64,000 nt of DNA. Source: Streptomyces roseoverticillatus. GTDB taxonomy: Bacteria; Actinomycetota; Actinomycetes; Streptomycetales; Streptomycetaceae. The notes below the pieces were generated by a model. That model saw only the letters and a list, made by a program, of their open reading frames with translations. It had not been told where the DNA came from and searched no databases. The stretch is from positions 3,818-67,817 of the forward strand of contig NZ_JOFL01000029.1 of NCBI RefSeq assembly GCF_000719265.1, in the 5' to 3' direction. Shown here piece after piece: positions 42,038-53,158 of this stretch. The translations under genes were made by a program, and so were the position numbers. The number at the start of each line of letters is the position of its first letter. Position 1 is the first letter of the stretch.

Positions 42038-42644
42038 CGCCGTCAACGGTCCCTTCTGCCCCGGTGCACGTACAGGTCACCACGGCGCGCGGAACGTACC
42101 GGAAGCACCGGCCCCGCCCCTCCGCATCGTGCTGCGAGCATCCTCGCACCTGCCGGGGACGACGCGCCCGGCGACGGCCAATTCGTGATCTTGAACGACC
42201 GCGGGAGGGTGGGAAGAAAGCGGAAGGTGATCGAATCGTGCCGAGGTCACCTCATGATCCGTTCGACATCGATCCGTAACGGGTCCGCTTTCGAACAGGT
42301 CGTACAGATTTTCTTTCGCCTCGGGACTCGCTCGGAACGCGCCCGGGACACGCTCGGGACACGCTCGGGAATGGTCCGCGGACCGGCCGCGGACCGGTCC
42401 CGTACCGGCTCCGCATCAGCCGCGGAGCCCCCGCCGCGGGCTTCCGCGGACGCCGCGTGCGCATCCCTCGCGCGCCTTCCGCGCGCCGCGCGGCAACCAA
42501 CGGCCCGCGACCCGCGTCTTCCTTCCAGCCCCGCGGATTCGGCAAACCGGAGGTCCGTAGGACGGCACTACAGTGGGCGGAAGGCCGGGCACGAAAGAGG
42601 CCATCGCAAAGAATGACGACGATGACGACCAGGGAGCGCATGAC
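42038..42644. promoter_or_regulatory. 607-base divergent region between the FHA-FtsK gene and pkaA
   Basis: No gene is supported here. It contains short tandem units ACACGCTCGGG (about 42337-42370), a perfect 12-base palindrome GGTCCGCGGACC (42373-42384) followed by a related CCGCGGACCGGTCC, and TACAGT near 42570 as a possible -10. Promoters for both flanking genes must lie here. Confidence 0.5.
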
Positions 42645-44492
42645 GTGCGGCCGGTAGGCAGCAAGTACCTGCTTGAAGAGGTGCTCGGGCGCGGCGCGAC
42701 CGGCACCGTCTGGCGAGCGCGCCAGCGGGAGGCCGCGGGCGCCGAGGCGGCCGTGTCCGGCCGGCCCGGCGAGACCGTCGCGATCAAGGTGCTCAAGGAG
42801 GAGCTGGCCAGCGACGCGGACGTCGTGATGCGCTTCCTGCGCGAGCGCTCCGTCCTCCTCCGGCTCACGCACCCCAACATCGTGCGCACCCGCGACCTCG
42901 TCGTCGAAGGCGACCTGCTCGCCCTGGTCATGGACCTCGTCGACGGCCCGGACCTGCACCACTACCTGCGCGACAACGGCCCCTTCACGCCGGTCGCCGC
43001 CGCCCTCCTCACCGCCCAGATCGCCGACGCGCTCGCCGTCAGCCACGCCGACGGCATCGTCCACCGGGACCTCAAGCCCGCCAACGTGCTCCTGCGGAGC
43101 GACGGCGGCCAGATGCACCCGATGCTCACCGACTTCGGCATCGCGCGCCTCGCGGACTCCCCGGGCCTGACCCGTACCCACGAGTTCGTCGGCACGCCCG
43201 CCTACGTCGCGCCCGAGTCCGCCGAGGGCCGCCCGCAGACCTCCGCCGTCGACATCTACGGCGCCGGCATCCTGCTCTACGAGCTGGTCACCGGCCGCCC
43301 GCCGTTCGCCGGTGCGACCGCCCTCGAAGTGCTCCACCAGCACCTCAGCTCCGAGCCGCGCCGCCCCACCACCGTCCCGGAGCCCCTGTGGACGGTCATC
43401 GAGCGCTGCCTGCGCAAGCGGCCCGAGGAGCGTCCCAGCGCGGAGAACCTCGCCCGGGCGCTGCGCGTCGTCGCCGCGGGCGTCGGCGTGCACGCCTCCC
43501 CGGCGCAGGCCGAGGCCGCCCTCGGGGTCGCCGGGCTGCTCGCGCCCGACCCGGAGCCGGCCGTCGTGCCCGGCACGGGCCAGGGCGTCGGCCCCGGCCA
43601 CGGCTCCGGGGGTGGCGACGCCGACCCCACCCAGGTGCTGCCGTCGACGGCCGGCTCGCCGGGCTCCTACGACCCGAACGGCGCCACCAGCCTCCTGCCG
43701 AACGCCTCTGCCGGAGGCCATGGCCCCGGCGCGGGCCCCGATGCCGACGCCACGCGCGTCATGCCGGCCGGCCCCGGCGGCTCCGCCGACCCGACCCGCG
43801 CCATGCCGCCCGTACCGCCGCTGCCTCCGGAGGGCGACGGCGCGCACCCCTGGCAGACCCAGCTCCGCGCGGCGCGCGACCGCAACGACCAGACTCAGGT
43901 CCAGTACCTCGACCCGAGCGAGGACCCGCTGCGCCGCCGCCCCCAGCGGCGGCCCGGGCAGCCGCAGCCTCAGCCGCAGCAGCCGCCGCAGGGCTATGGC
44001 GGTCAGCAGGGCTACGGCGGTCAGCAGGGGTACCAGCAGCAGGGCTACGGGCAGCAGTACGCGCCTCAGCAGCACCAGGGGCACCAGCCGCCGCCCCCGC
44101 AGCACTACACGGCACCGCCCCAGTCGTACGCCCCGCAGCAGCCGCAGCCCGCGCCGCCGTCCCGCAGACAGCAGCGCCGCCAGGAGCCGCGCTACCAGCA
44201 GCCTCCGGCGCCGCAGCCGTACGCTCCGGAGCCGCCGGCTCCGCGCCGTGAGCCGCGGCCGCCGCGGCAGCGCAGCGCGAACCCGATGCGGATCCCCGGG
44301 CTCGGCTGCCTCAAGGGCTGCCTCTTCATGATCGTTATTCTGATCATCGGCGCCTGGCTCGTCTGGGAGTTCACTCCCTTGAAGGACTGGGTCGCCGACG
44401 GCAAGAGCTTCTGGGACGCGGCCTGGGACTGGATCACGGACGTCAAGGACTGGATCTCCGGCCTCGCCTCGAACTCCTCCTCGGGCAAATGA
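42645..44492 (+). CDS. pkaA: PkaA, eukaryote-type Ser/Thr protein kinase
   Basis: A 615-residue kinase. The Gly-rich loop GRGATG, catalytic Lys48 (VAIKVLK), HRDLKPAN (140-147), DFG (163-165) and APE (VAPESAE) are intact. After residue 270 comes a long linker with two short acidic Thr-containing stretches (DPTQVLP, DATRVMP), then a Gln/Pro/Tyr-rich region with GYGGQQGY units (about 440-530) and one membrane helix (CLFMIVILIIGAWLVWEF) near the C-terminus, leaving an outer tail of about 40 residues. GTG at 42645 is chosen to start VRPVGSKYLLEE. A start from 42573 would add an acidic tail. Confidence 0.9.
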   Translation: MRPVGSKYLLEEVLGRGATGTVWRARQREAAGAEAAVSGRPGETVAIKVLKEELASDADVVMRFLRERSVLLRLTHPNIVRTRDLVVEGDLLALVMDLVDGPDLHHYLRDNGPFTPVAAALLTAQIADALAVSHADGIVHRDLKPANVLLRSDGGQMHPMLTDFGIARLADSPGLTRTHEFVGTPAYVAPESAEGRPQTSAVDIYGAGILLYELVTGRPPFAGATALEVLHQHLSSEPRRPTTVPEPLWTVIERCLRKRPEERPSAENLARALRVVAAGVGVHASPAQAEAALGVAGLLAPDPEPAVVPGTGQGVGPGHGSGGGDADPTQVLPSTAGSPGSYDPNGATSLLPNASAGGHGPGAGPDADATRVMPAGPGGSADPTRAMPPVPPLPPEGDGAHPWQTQLRAARDRNDQTQVQYLDPSEDPLRRRPQRRPGQPQPQPQQPPQGYGGQQGYGGQQGYQQQGYGQQYAPQQHQGHQPPPPQHYTAPPQSYAPQQPQPAPPSRRQQRRQEPRYQQPPAPQPYAPEPPAPRREPRPPRQRSANPMRIPGLGCLKGCLFMIVILIIGAWLVWEFTPLKDWVADGKSFWDAAWDWITDVKDWISGLASNSSSGK

Positions 44493-44512
44493 CCAGGTAA
44501 TCGATTTGTCGA

Positions 44513-44543
44513 CACCCGGGGGGCGTTTTACGCCTCCGGGGTG
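44513..44543 (+). terminator. hairpin between pkaA and pkaB
   Basis: CACCCGGGGGGCGT (44513-44526) pairs with ACGCCTCCGGGGTG (44530-44543) with one mismatch and one G-T pair, around a TTT loop. It suggests that pkaB can be transcribed separately. Confidence 0.55.
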
Positions 44544-44604
44544 AGCGTTGGCAGTAGCTTGGTCGCCAGCGCGCCTGTCGGAGACGAGGAGTCGGGGAAC
44601 AGTC

Positions 44605-45873
44605 TTGGCACGGAAGATCGGTAGCCGGTACACCGCCCACCAGGTCCTCGGCCGTGGCAGCGCCGGCACGGTGTGGCTCGGCGAGGGGCCCGAGGGCCCG
44701 GTCGCCATCAAGCTCCTGCGCGAGGATCTCGCCTCCGACCAGGAGCTCGTCGGCCGGTTCGTCCAGGAGCGCGCCGCGCTCCTCGGTCTCGACCACCCGA
44801 ACGTCGTCGGGGTCCGCGACCTCGTCGTCGACGGCGCCGACCTCGCCCTGGTCATGGACCTGATCCGGGGCACGGACCTGCGCACCCGCCTCGACCGCGA
44901 GCGGCGGCTCGCGCCCGAGGCCGCGGTCGCCATCGTCGCCGATGTCGCCGACGGGCTCGCCGCCGCGCACGCGGCCGGGATCGTCCACCGCGACGTGAAG
45001 CCCGAGAACGTCCTCCTCGACATGCAGGGCCCGCTCGGCCCCGGCGGCGCGCACCCCGCGCTGCTCTCCGACTTCGGCATCGCCCGCCTCGTGGACGCCC
45101 CCCGGCCCGCCCGGGAAGGCGGCCGCGGGACCGGCCCCCGCAGCGTCATCGGCACGCCCGACTACCTCGCCCCCGAGATCATCGAGGGGCTGCCGCCGCG
45201 GGCCTCCGTCGACGTCTACGCCCTCGCCACCGTCCTCTACGAGCTGCTGGCCGGCTTCACGCCCTTCGGCGGCGGGCACCCCGGCGCCGTGCTGCGGCGG
45301 CACGTCACCGAGACCGTCGCGCCGCTGCCCGGCATCCCCGACGAGCTGTGGCAGCTCGTCGTCCAGTGCCTGGCCAAGGGGCCCGCCTCCCGGCTGCGCG
45401 CCTCCGAGCTCGCCGCGCGCCTGCGGGAGCTGCTGCCCGGGCTCGCCGGGATACCGCCCCTCGACATCGACGAGCCCGACGACGGCGCGGACGCCGACGA
45501 CGACGGCCCCGCCGCCCCCGCGGACGGGGCCGGCGTGCCCGCCGCCGCGCGCCGGCGGGGCGTCGTCCCGCTCGTGCCGGGCGCCGTCCCGGACTCCAGC
45601 CGGGACACCCACACCAGCATGCGCGTGCCCACGCCCGCCGAGCTCGCCGGCGGCGCCCACGGCACGGCCCGCGCGCCCCGCGCCGCCGGCCAGCGCCGCG
45701 CCGGCTCCGCCCGCCACCGCTCCCCGGCCGAACAGCGCCGCCGCCGCATCCGCCTCGGCGCGGCCGCGGTCGCCCTGGCGGCCGCCGCGGGCGTGGGCGG
45801 CTGGTTCGCCACGACGGACCACGACCCCGCCGACGCCAAACCGGGCATCCACCACCCGGACCCCCAACGCTGA
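44605..45873 (+). CDS. pkaB: PkaB, eukaryote-type Ser/Thr protein kinase
   Basis: A 422-residue kinase with GRGSAG, Lys36 (VAIKLL), HRDVKPEN (128-135), DFG (156-158) and APE (LAPEIIE). The linker from about 285 is acidic and Ala-rich; a membrane helix (LGAAAVALAAAAGVGGWFA) lies near residue 395, leaving a short outer tail of about 20 residues. The start is a TTG at 44605 (LARKIGSRYTAHQ), the form I recall for Streptomyces PkaB, preceded by GACGAGGAGTCGGGG. It follows pkaA and is followed by duplicated non-coding DNA. Confidence 0.9.
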   Translation: MARKIGSRYTAHQVLGRGSAGTVWLGEGPEGPVAIKLLREDLASDQELVGRFVQERAALLGLDHPNVVGVRDLVVDGADLALVMDLIRGTDLRTRLDRERRLAPEAAVAIVADVADGLAAAHAAGIVHRDVKPENVLLDMQGPLGPGGAHPALLSDFGIARLVDAPRPAREGGRGTGPRSVIGTPDYLAPEIIEGLPPRASVDVYALATVLYELLAGFTPFGGGHPGAVLRRHVTETVAPLPGIPDELWQLVVQCLAKGPASRLRASELAARLRELLPGLAGIPPLDIDEPDDGADADDDGPAAPADGAGVPAAARRRGVVPLVPGAVPDSSRDTHTSMRVPTPAELAGGAHGTARAPRAAGQRRAGSARHRSPAEQRRRRIRLGAAAVALAAAAGVGGWFATTDHDPADAKPGIHHPDPQR

Positions 45874-46410
45874 CAGCCCGCGCACTGCGGGGGCACCTCT
45901 GCCGGCCAGGGCCTTTGGACCGCCGCGGCGGGAGCGAGGCGGCGCTCGGCGCCGAAGGAACGGGGGAGGCCCCCGGCGGGGCGCCCTCGTCGGACAAGGT
46001 GGACGGGCCCACCTTGGATCCGCCGCCGTGGCGCTCGGCTTCCGTGGTGGTGTTCGGCGGTGCCGGATCGTCCCCGGCCTGGTGCCGGCTGGGCGCCGCC
46101 GGTCTGCGACGCGGTGGCTGATCGCCGCCGCGGCGGGAGTGGAGGTGCGAGGAGGCCTCCGTCTGCGAGGTGCGGGGCCGTCCCTGTCGGTCAAGGTGGA
46201 CGGGCCCACCTTGGATCCGCCGCCGTGGCGCTCGGCTCCCGTGGTGGTGTTCGGCGGTGCCGGACTGTCCCCGGCCTGGTGCCGGCTGGGCATCGCCGGT
46301 CTGCGACGCGGTGGCTGATCGCCGCCGCGGCGGGAGTAGAGGCGCGGGGCCGGAGGCCCCTCCGGGGCCTTGGGGGTCGGGAAGCGCGGCGCAGCCGTTA
46401 GGCTGGGTGC
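45874..46410. repeat. 197-base tandem duplication between pkaB and prfB
   Basis: Two copies, about 45995-46191 and 46192-46388, begin with AAGGTGGACGGGCCCACCTT, continue with GATCCGCCGCCGTGGCGCTC, and stay nearly identical for about 150 bases (to GCCGCCGCGGCGGGAGT), then diverge. Each copy contains the short palindrome AAGGTGGACGGGCCCACCTT. No start codon with family signature was found in any frame; the prfB promoter should lie at the downstream end. Confidence 0.75.
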
Positions 46411-47517
46411 GTGGCAGTCGTTGATGTATCCGAAGAGCTGAAGTCCCTCTCCTCGACCATGGGGTCGATCGAGGCCGTCCTGGACCTCGACAGGATGAGG
46501 GCCGACATCGCCGTGCTCGAGGAGCAGGCGGCCGCCCCGTCCCTGTGGGACGACCCGGAGGCGGCGCAGAAGATCACGAGTCAGCTGTCGCACCTCCAGG
46601 CGGAGCTGCGCAAGACCGAAGCCCTCCGCGGCCGCATCGACGACCTCGGGGTGCTCTTCGAGCTCGCCGAGGCCGAGGACGACGCCGACGCCCTCGCCGA
46701 GGCCGAGGCCGAGCTCATCTCCGTCCGCAAGGCGCTGGACGAGATGGAGGTCCGCACCCTCCTCTCCGGCGAGTACGACTCCCGCGAGGCCCTCGTCAAC
46801 ATCCGCGCCGAGGCCGGCGGCGTCGACGCCTCCGACTTCGCCGAGCGCCTGCAGCGCATGTACCTGCGCTGGGCCGAGCGCCACGGCTACAAGACCGAGA
46901 TCTACGAGACGTCCTACGCCGAAGAGGCCGGCATCAAGTCGACCACCTTCGCCGTGCAGGTCCCGTACGCCTACGGCACCCTCTCCGTCGAGCAGGGCAC
47001 GCACCGCCTCGTGCGCATCTCGCCCTTCGACAACCAGGGCCGCCGCCAGACGTCCTTCGCCGGCGTCGAGGTGCTCCCGGTCGTCGAGCAGACCGACCAC
47101 GTCGAGATCGACGAGTCCGACCTCCGCGTCGACGTCTACCGCTCCTCCGGCCCCGGCGGCCAGGGCGTCAACACCACGGACTCCGCGGTGCGCCTGACCC
47201 ACCTCCCGACCGGCATCGTCGTCTCCTGCCAGAACGAGCGCTCGCAGATCCAGAACAAGGCGACCGCCATGAACGTCCTCCAGGCCAAGCTCCTTGAGCG
47301 TCAGCGCCAGGAGGAGCGCGCCAAGATGGACGCCCTCAAGGGCGACGGCGGCAGCTCCTGGGGCAACCAGATGCGTTCGTACGTCCTGCACCCGTACCAG
47401 ATGGTCAAGGATCTCCGTACGGAGTTCGAGGTCGGCAACCCCCAGTCCGTGCTCGACGGTGAGATCGACGGCTTCCTGGAGGCCGGCATCCGCTGGCGCA
47501 AGCAGCAGGAGAAGTAG
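46411..47517 (+). CDS. prfB: Peptide chain release factor 2
   Basis: A 368-residue RF2 that recognises UGA and UAA stops. The stop-codon recognition tripeptide SPF is at 204-206 and the peptidyl-hydrolysis GGQ at 249-251 (in [17 protein letters not shown]). The N-terminal coiled domain is complete. The frame is continuous, without the programmed +1 frameshift of E. coli prfB. GTG at 46411 begins [21 protein letters not shown], the usual start for the genus. Confidence 0.96.
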   Translation: MAVVDVSEELKSLSSTMGSIEAVLDLDRMRADIAVLEEQAAAPSLWDDPEAAQKITSQLSHLQAELRKTEALRGRIDDLGVLFELAEAEDDADALAEAEAELISVRKALDEMEVRTLLSGEYDSREALVNIRAEAGGVDASDFAERLQRMYLRWAERHGYKTEIYETSYAEEAGIKSTTFAVQVPYAYGTLSVEQGTHRLVRISPFDNQGRRQTSFAGVEVLPVVEQTDHVEIDESDLRVDVYRSSGPGGQGVNTTDSAVRLTHLPTGIVVSCQNERSQIQNKATAMNVLQAKLLERQRQEERAKMDALKGDGGSSWGNQMRSYVLHPYQMVKDLRTEFEVGNPQSVLDGEIDGFLEAGIRWRKQQEK

Positions 47518-47568
47518 CCCCAAGGGCCTCCATAGCAGGACAACCCCCTCGTATCCGGCTTGACGCTA

Positions 47569-49101
<1,533 letters not shown>

Positions 49102-49140
49102 TTACGGCGGGCACGCGCATGACCACGCGTGACGGCGCGC

Positions 49141-49335
49141 CTACCCGGCGAATCCGTGTGCGAGCACGGCCACCGCCACCAGGGCCACCAGCAGCGCGAT
49201 CAGCGTCGCCGGCGTCAGGCCGGCGAAGAGGCCTTCCTGCTGCTGCAGCCGCTCCCTGCTGGCCCGGCACACCGGGCAGCGGCCCTCGCTGACAGGGCCG
49301 GCGCAGTTGGCGCACACCAGTCGGTCGCATGTCAT
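49141..49335 (-). CDS. Small zinc-ribbon membrane protein
   Basis: A 64-residue protein. The N-terminal 25 residues hold two CxxC pairs (CANC...CPVC), a probable zinc ribbon; after RERLQQQEG comes one hydrophobic helix (LIALLVALVAVAVLAHGFA) that ends the chain. ATG at 49335 has an excellent GGAGGAGGAG site seven bases upstream, which supports this short version over longer in-frame starts. It is divergent from ftsE. No function is known to me. Confidence 0.7.
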   Translation of the reverse strand: MTCDRLVCANCAGPVSEGRCPVCRASRERLQQQEGLFAGLTPATLIALLVALVAVAVLAHGFAG

Positions 49336-49591
49336 GCGATCTCCTCCTCCGGTACGTCCAACGCGCGGGAGACCCGAGCGGTTCCCCCTACCACTCTGCC
49401 AGCTTCCCCGGCGAACGGCGCGTGCGGGCCGATTGTCCTCGTTTTGTCCCCGAACATGACGGTAATAAACGCGCCGACCCCGGTCGCTGCCTGCGCGTGC
49501 ACGGCTCGTTCGCGTATGGTCACGCACACCGAACGGGAGCCGCCTGCGCGGCGGTCCGTCCCCCCTATCCAGGTCGACGCGTGGTGCACTC

Positions 49592-50281
49592 GTGATCCGA
49601 TTCGACAACGTCTCCAAGTCCTACCCGAAGCAGAACCGTCCGGCGCTCCGCGACGTCTCGCTGGAGATCGAGAAAGGCGAGTTCGTCTTCCTCGTCGGTT
49701 CCTCGGGTTCGGGCAAGTCCACCTTCCTGAGGCTGCTGCTCCGCGAGGAGCGCGCGAGCACCGGCCAGGTGCACGTCCTGGGCAAGGACCTGGCCCGGCT
49801 GTCCAACTGGAAGGTGCCCCACATGCGCCGCCAGCTGGGCACGGTCTTCCAGGACTTCCGGCTGCTGCCCAACAAGAGCGTCAGCGAGAACGTCGCCTTC
49901 GCGCTGGAGGTGATCGGCAAGCCGCGCGGGGAGATCCGGAAGGCCGTCCCGCAGGTGCTGGAGCTGGTGGGGCTGGGCGGCAAGGAGGACCGCCGGCCGG
50001 GCGAGCTCTCGGGCGGTGAGCAGCAGCGCGTGGCGATCGCCCGGGCGTTCGTCAACCGCCCGATGCTGCTGATCGCGGACGAGCCGACGGGCAACCTCGA
50101 CCCGCAGACCTCGGTGGGCATCATGAAGCTGCTCGACCGGATCAACCGGACCGGGACCACGGTCATCATGGCCACCCACGACCAGCAGATCGTGGACCAG
50201 ATGCGCAAGCGCGTCATCGAATTGGAAAAGGGACGCCTCGTACGCGACCAGTCGCGCGGCGTGTACGGCTACCAGCACTGA
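49592..50281 (+). CDS. ftsE: FtsE cell division ATPase
   Basis: A 229-residue ABC ATPase that pairs with FtsX to control peptidoglycan hydrolases at division. Walker [10 protein letters not shown] is at 36-44, followed by Q-loop [17 protein letters not shown], signature [14 protein letters not shown] and Walker [17 protein letters not shown] at 49592 starts [21 protein letters not shown]. ftsX begins 16 bases downstream. Confidence 0.95.
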   Translation: MIRFDNVSKSYPKQNRPALRDVSLEIEKGEFVFLVGSSGSGKSTFLRLLLREERASTGQVHVLGKDLARLSNWKVPHMRRQLGTVFQDFRLLPNKSVSENVAFALEVIGKPRGEIRKAVPQVLELVGLGGKEDRRPGELSGGEQQRVAIARAFVNRPMLLIADEPTGNLDPQTSVGIMKLLDRINRTGTTVIMATHDQQIVDQMRKRVIELEKGRLVRDQSRGVYGYQH

Positions 50282-50297
50282 AGCCTGAAAGGACGCC

Positions 50298-51212
50298 ATG
50301 CGCGCCCAGTTCGTCCTCTCGGAGATCGGCGTCGGTCTCCGCCGCAATCTCACGATGACCTTCGCGGTGATCGTCTCCGTGGCGCTCTCGCTCGCCCTCT
50401 TCGGCGGGTCCCTGCTCATGCGCGAGCAGGCCAGCACGATGAAGGGCTACTGGTACGACAAGGTCAACGTCTCGATCTACCTCTGCAACAAGACCGACGC
50501 GGAGTCCTTCCCCTCCTGTGCCAAGGGAGCGGCGACGGAGGACCAGAAGAAGGAGATCCGCGCCGATCTGGAGAAGATGAGCGTCGTCCAGAAGGTCCAG
50601 TTCGAGACGGCCGACGAGGCGTACAAGCACTACAAGGAGCAGTTCGACAAGAAGTCGCCGATCGCCGGCTTCGTCACGCCGGACCAGATGCAGGAATCCT
50701 TCCGCGTCAAGCTCAAGGACCCCACCAAGTTCGAGGTCATCTCGACCGCGTTCTCGCAGCGCCCCGGCGTGCAGATGGTCCAGGACCAGAAGGACGTCCT
50801 GTCCAACCTCTTCAACCTGGTCAACGGCATGAACTACGCGGCGCTCGGCGTGATGGCGCTGATGCTCGTCGTCGCGCTGATGCTGATCGTCAACACCGTC
50901 CGCGTCTCGGCGTTCAGCCGCCGCCGGGAGACCGGGATCATGCGGCTGGTCGGTGCGTCCAGCTTCTACATCCAGATCCCGTTCATCATGGAGGCCGCCT
51001 TCGCGGGCCTGCTCGGCGCGGGTCTGGCGTGCGTGCTGCTGGTCAGCGGCCACTACTTCCTCGTGAACAACTGGCTGGTCGACCAGATCGACCTCATCCA
51101 GTTCATCGGCTGGGACGCGGTCCTGGCCAAGCTGCCGCTGGTGCTCGCCATCGGGTTGCTGATGCCCGCGTTGGCGGCGTTCGCGGCGCTCCGCAAGTAC
51201 CTCAAGGTGTGA
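50298..51212 (+). CDS. ftsX: FtsX cell division membrane protein
   Basis: A 304-residue partner of FtsE with four helices: one near residues 20-40 (FAVIVSVALSLALFGGSLL), a large extracytoplasmic domain (about 45-170, with a Cys pair CNK...SCA), then three helices after 175. SRRRETGIMRLVGASSFYIQIPF is the cytoplasmic coupling loop. ATG at 50298 follows GAAAGGACGCC. The gene is co-transcribed with ftsE. Confidence 0.95.
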   Translation: MRAQFVLSEIGVGLRRNLTMTFAVIVSVALSLALFGGSLLMREQASTMKGYWYDKVNVSIYLCNKTDAESFPSCAKGAATEDQKKEIRADLEKMSVVQKVQFETADEAYKHYKEQFDKKSPIAGFVTPDQMQESFRVKLKDPTKFEVISTAFSQRPGVQMVQDQKDVLSNLFNLVNGMNYAALGVMALMLVVALMLIVNTVRVSAFSRRRETGIMRLVGASSFYIQIPFIMEAAFAGLLGAGLACVLLVSGHYFLVNNWLVDQIDLIQFIGWDAVLAKLPLVLAIGLLMPALAAFAALRKYLKV

Positions 51213-51222
51213 CATGAGCCAA

Positions 51223-51258
51223 GGGCGCCGTACGGTCAACTCCCCGTACGGCGCGCCC
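51223..51258 (+). terminator. hairpin between ftsX and the S41 protease gene
   Basis: GGGCGCCGTACGG (51223-51235) pairs with CCGTACGGCG-CG-CCC (51244-51258) with a small bulge and an eight-base loop. Its place argues for a start of the protease gene after it. Confidence 0.5.
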
Positions 51259-51279
51259 TGGTGTCCTAGACTCACGCGC

Positions 51280-52539
51280 ATGCCCGGCCCGTCGATGTTC
51301 CACCCGCAGCGCCGCGCCCGCCGCGGCGCCGCGCTGACACTGGTCTTCGCGGGCGTGCTGGCCACCGGCGCCGCGGCCGGCTCCTGGAGCCCGGACGGCA
51401 GGGACGGCCGGAAAGCACCGGAGACCCGTGCCGTCCCGCGCACGGCGGCGAGACCCGCGGACCGCGCCGTCGCGAGAGACGAGCGCCCCGGCGACGGCAC
51501 CGGCACTCCCGTCGACCGAACCGAGGTCGAGGCCGCCGCGGCGCGCGCCGTCGAGGACGGCAAGTCCGGCACGGAGGCCGCCGCCGAGGTCGTCGGCCGC
51601 AGCGGCGACCGCTGGAGCGCCGTCTACAGCGCCCGCGAGTACGAGGGCCTGGAGCGCGCCCTGAACGGCACCTACATCGGCGTCGGCCTCTCCGCGCGGC
51701 GCGCCGCCGGCGGCAGTACCGAGGTCGACAGCGTGCGCCCCGGCAGCCCCGCCGACCGGGCCGGCCTCCGCTCCGGCGACCGGCTGCGCAGCATCGACGG
51801 CACGCCCGTCGACGGCCGGCCCGTCACCGAGGTTGTCGCCCGCCTCCGCGGCGACACCACCGCCTGGCCGGGCCCGGGCACGCCCGTACGCATCGGGGTC
51901 GAGCGCGCAGGCCGCGGCTGGGAGCGCACCCTGTACCGGGAGCGGCTGGCCACCGAGAGCGTGACGGCCGAGCGCCTGGCCGGGGACGGCGCCGCGGGGG
52001 CCGCGGCCGTACGGATCAAGGTCGGCTCGTTCACGCGGGGCACCGGCGAGCAGGTGCGCGCGGCCGCCGCGGAGGCCCTGCCGGGCGAGGGCATCCTCCT
52101 CGACCTGCGGGGGAACTCGGGCGGTCTGGTCGACGAGGCGGTCACGGCCGCCTCCGCCTTCCTCGACGGCGGGCTCGTCGCCACCTACGACGTGCACGGC
52201 AGCCAGCGCGCCCTGGAGGCCCGCACCGGCGCGGCCACCGCCCTGCCGCTCGTGGTCCTGGTCGACGGCGGCACGATGAGCGCCGCCGAGCTCCTGGCCG
52301 GCGCCCTGCAGGACCGCGGCCGGGCGGTCGTCGTCGGCTCGCGGACCTTCGGCAAGGGCTCCGTGCAGATGCCGAGCCGCCTCGCGGACGGCTCCGTCGC
52401 CGAGCTCACCGTCGGCCACTACCGCACCCCCGCCGGGCGCGTCGTCGACGGCCGGGGCATCGCCCCCGACCTGCTGGTCCGCGGCGATGCCGAGGAGCGG
52501 GCCCGCACGGTATTGAGTGGCCTCGGGGGCGGGTCCTAG
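51280..52539 (+). CDS. S41-family C-terminal processing protease
   Basis: A 419-residue secreted or membrane-anchored serine protease. An N-terminal signal/anchor (RRGAALTLVFAGVLATGAAAG) precedes a low-complexity stretch, a PDZ domain (about 125-205, with GVGLSARRAAGGSTEVDSV and PGSPADRAGLRSGDRL) and the S41 domain. The catalytic dyad is Ser334 (GGTMSAAELL) and Lys359 (TFGKGSVQ). ATG at 51280 is preferred to one at 51214 because the earlier one would translate the hairpin. It lies between ftsEX and smpB, as in other Streptomyces. Confidence 0.88.
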   Translation: MPGPSMFHPQRRARRGAALTLVFAGVLATGAAAGSWSPDGRDGRKAPETRAVPRTAARPADRAVARDERPGDGTGTPVDRTEVEAAAARAVEDGKSGTEAAAEVVGRSGDRWSAVYSAREYEGLERALNGTYIGVGLSARRAAGGSTEVDSVRPGSPADRAGLRSGDRLRSIDGTPVDGRPVTEVVARLRGDTTAWPGPGTPVRIGVERAGRGWERTLYRERLATESVTAERLAGDGAAGAAAVRIKVGSFTRGTGEQVRAAAAEALPGEGILLDLRGNSGGLVDEAVTAASAFLDGGLVATYDVHGSQRALEARTGAATALPLVVLVDGGTMSAAELLAGALQDRGRAVVVGSRTFGKGSVQMPSRLADGSVAELTVGHYRTPAGRVVDGRGIAPDLLVRGDAEERARTVLSGLGGGS

Positions 52540-52557
52540 TGCGAGAATGGCGGTGCT

Positions 52558-53061
52558 ATGGCTAAAGAGAAGAAAGAGACGGGGCGCAAGCTCGTCGCGC
52601 AGAACAAGAAGGCGCGGTACGACTACCACATTCTGGACACCTACGAGTGCGGCATGGTGCTGACCGGCACCGAGGTGAAGTCGCTGCGCCAGGGGCGCTC
52701 CTCGCTGGCGGACGGCTTCGTGCAGATCGACGGCGGTGAGGCGTGGCTGCACAACGCCCACATCCCCGAGTACACCCAGGGCACGTGGACCAACCACAGC
52801 GCGCGCCGCAAGCGCAAGCTCCTGATGCACCGGGCCGAGATCGACAAGCTCGACTCCAAGTCGCAGGAGACGGGACACACCATCGTGCCCCTCGCCATCT
52901 ACTTCAAGGAGGGCCGCGCCAAGGTCGAGATCGCCCTGGCCAAGGGCAAGAAGGAGTACGACAAGCGGCAGACCCTGCGCGAGAAGCAGGACACGCGCGA
53001 GTCGAACCGCGCGATCGCCGCGGCGCGCCGCCGGCAGCGGGCGTCCGCTGCGCGGGGCTAG
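52558..53061 (+). CDS. smpB: SsrA-binding protein SmpB
   Basis: A 167-residue RNA-binding protein required for tmRNA to enter stalled ribosomes. Motifs are [59 protein letters not shown] and the basic C-terminal tail ([18 protein letters not shown]) that reads the empty decoding channel. ATG at 52558 lies 18 bases after the protease stop. ssrA follows 97 bases downstream. Confidence 0.95.
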   Translation: MAKEKKETGRKLVAQNKKARYDYHILDTYECGMVLTGTEVKSLRQGRSSLADGFVQIDGGEAWLHNAHIPEYTQGTWTNHSARRKRKLLMHRAEIDKLDSKSQETGHTIVPLAIYFKEGRAKVEIALAKGKKEYDKRQTLREKQDTRESNRAIAAARRRQRASAARG

Positions 53062-53074
53062 CAGCGGTAATACG

Positions 53075-53105
53075 CTGGCACGGGCGCCCGTCAGTCACGT
53101 ACGAT
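53075..53105 (+). promoter_or_regulatory. candidate ssrA promoter
   Basis: CTGGCA (53075-53080) and TACGAT (53100-53105) are 19 bases apart. The transcript would start about 45-50 bases before the mature tmRNA end, leaving a short leader to be processed. Confidence 0.35.
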
Positions 53106-53158
53106 GGGCGTAGCGGCACACGGGGTGGTACCCGGTGCGCACATTGAAAAATCAACAT

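Noticed and set aside
45300-46012. Minus-strand open frames opposite the 3' part of pkaB.
   Set aside because: Arg/Pro-rich shadow frames with no motifs; pkaB has intact kinase motifs.
46411-46500. Programmed frameshift in prfB.
   Set aside because: The reading frame is continuous from the GTG start through GGQ to the stop.
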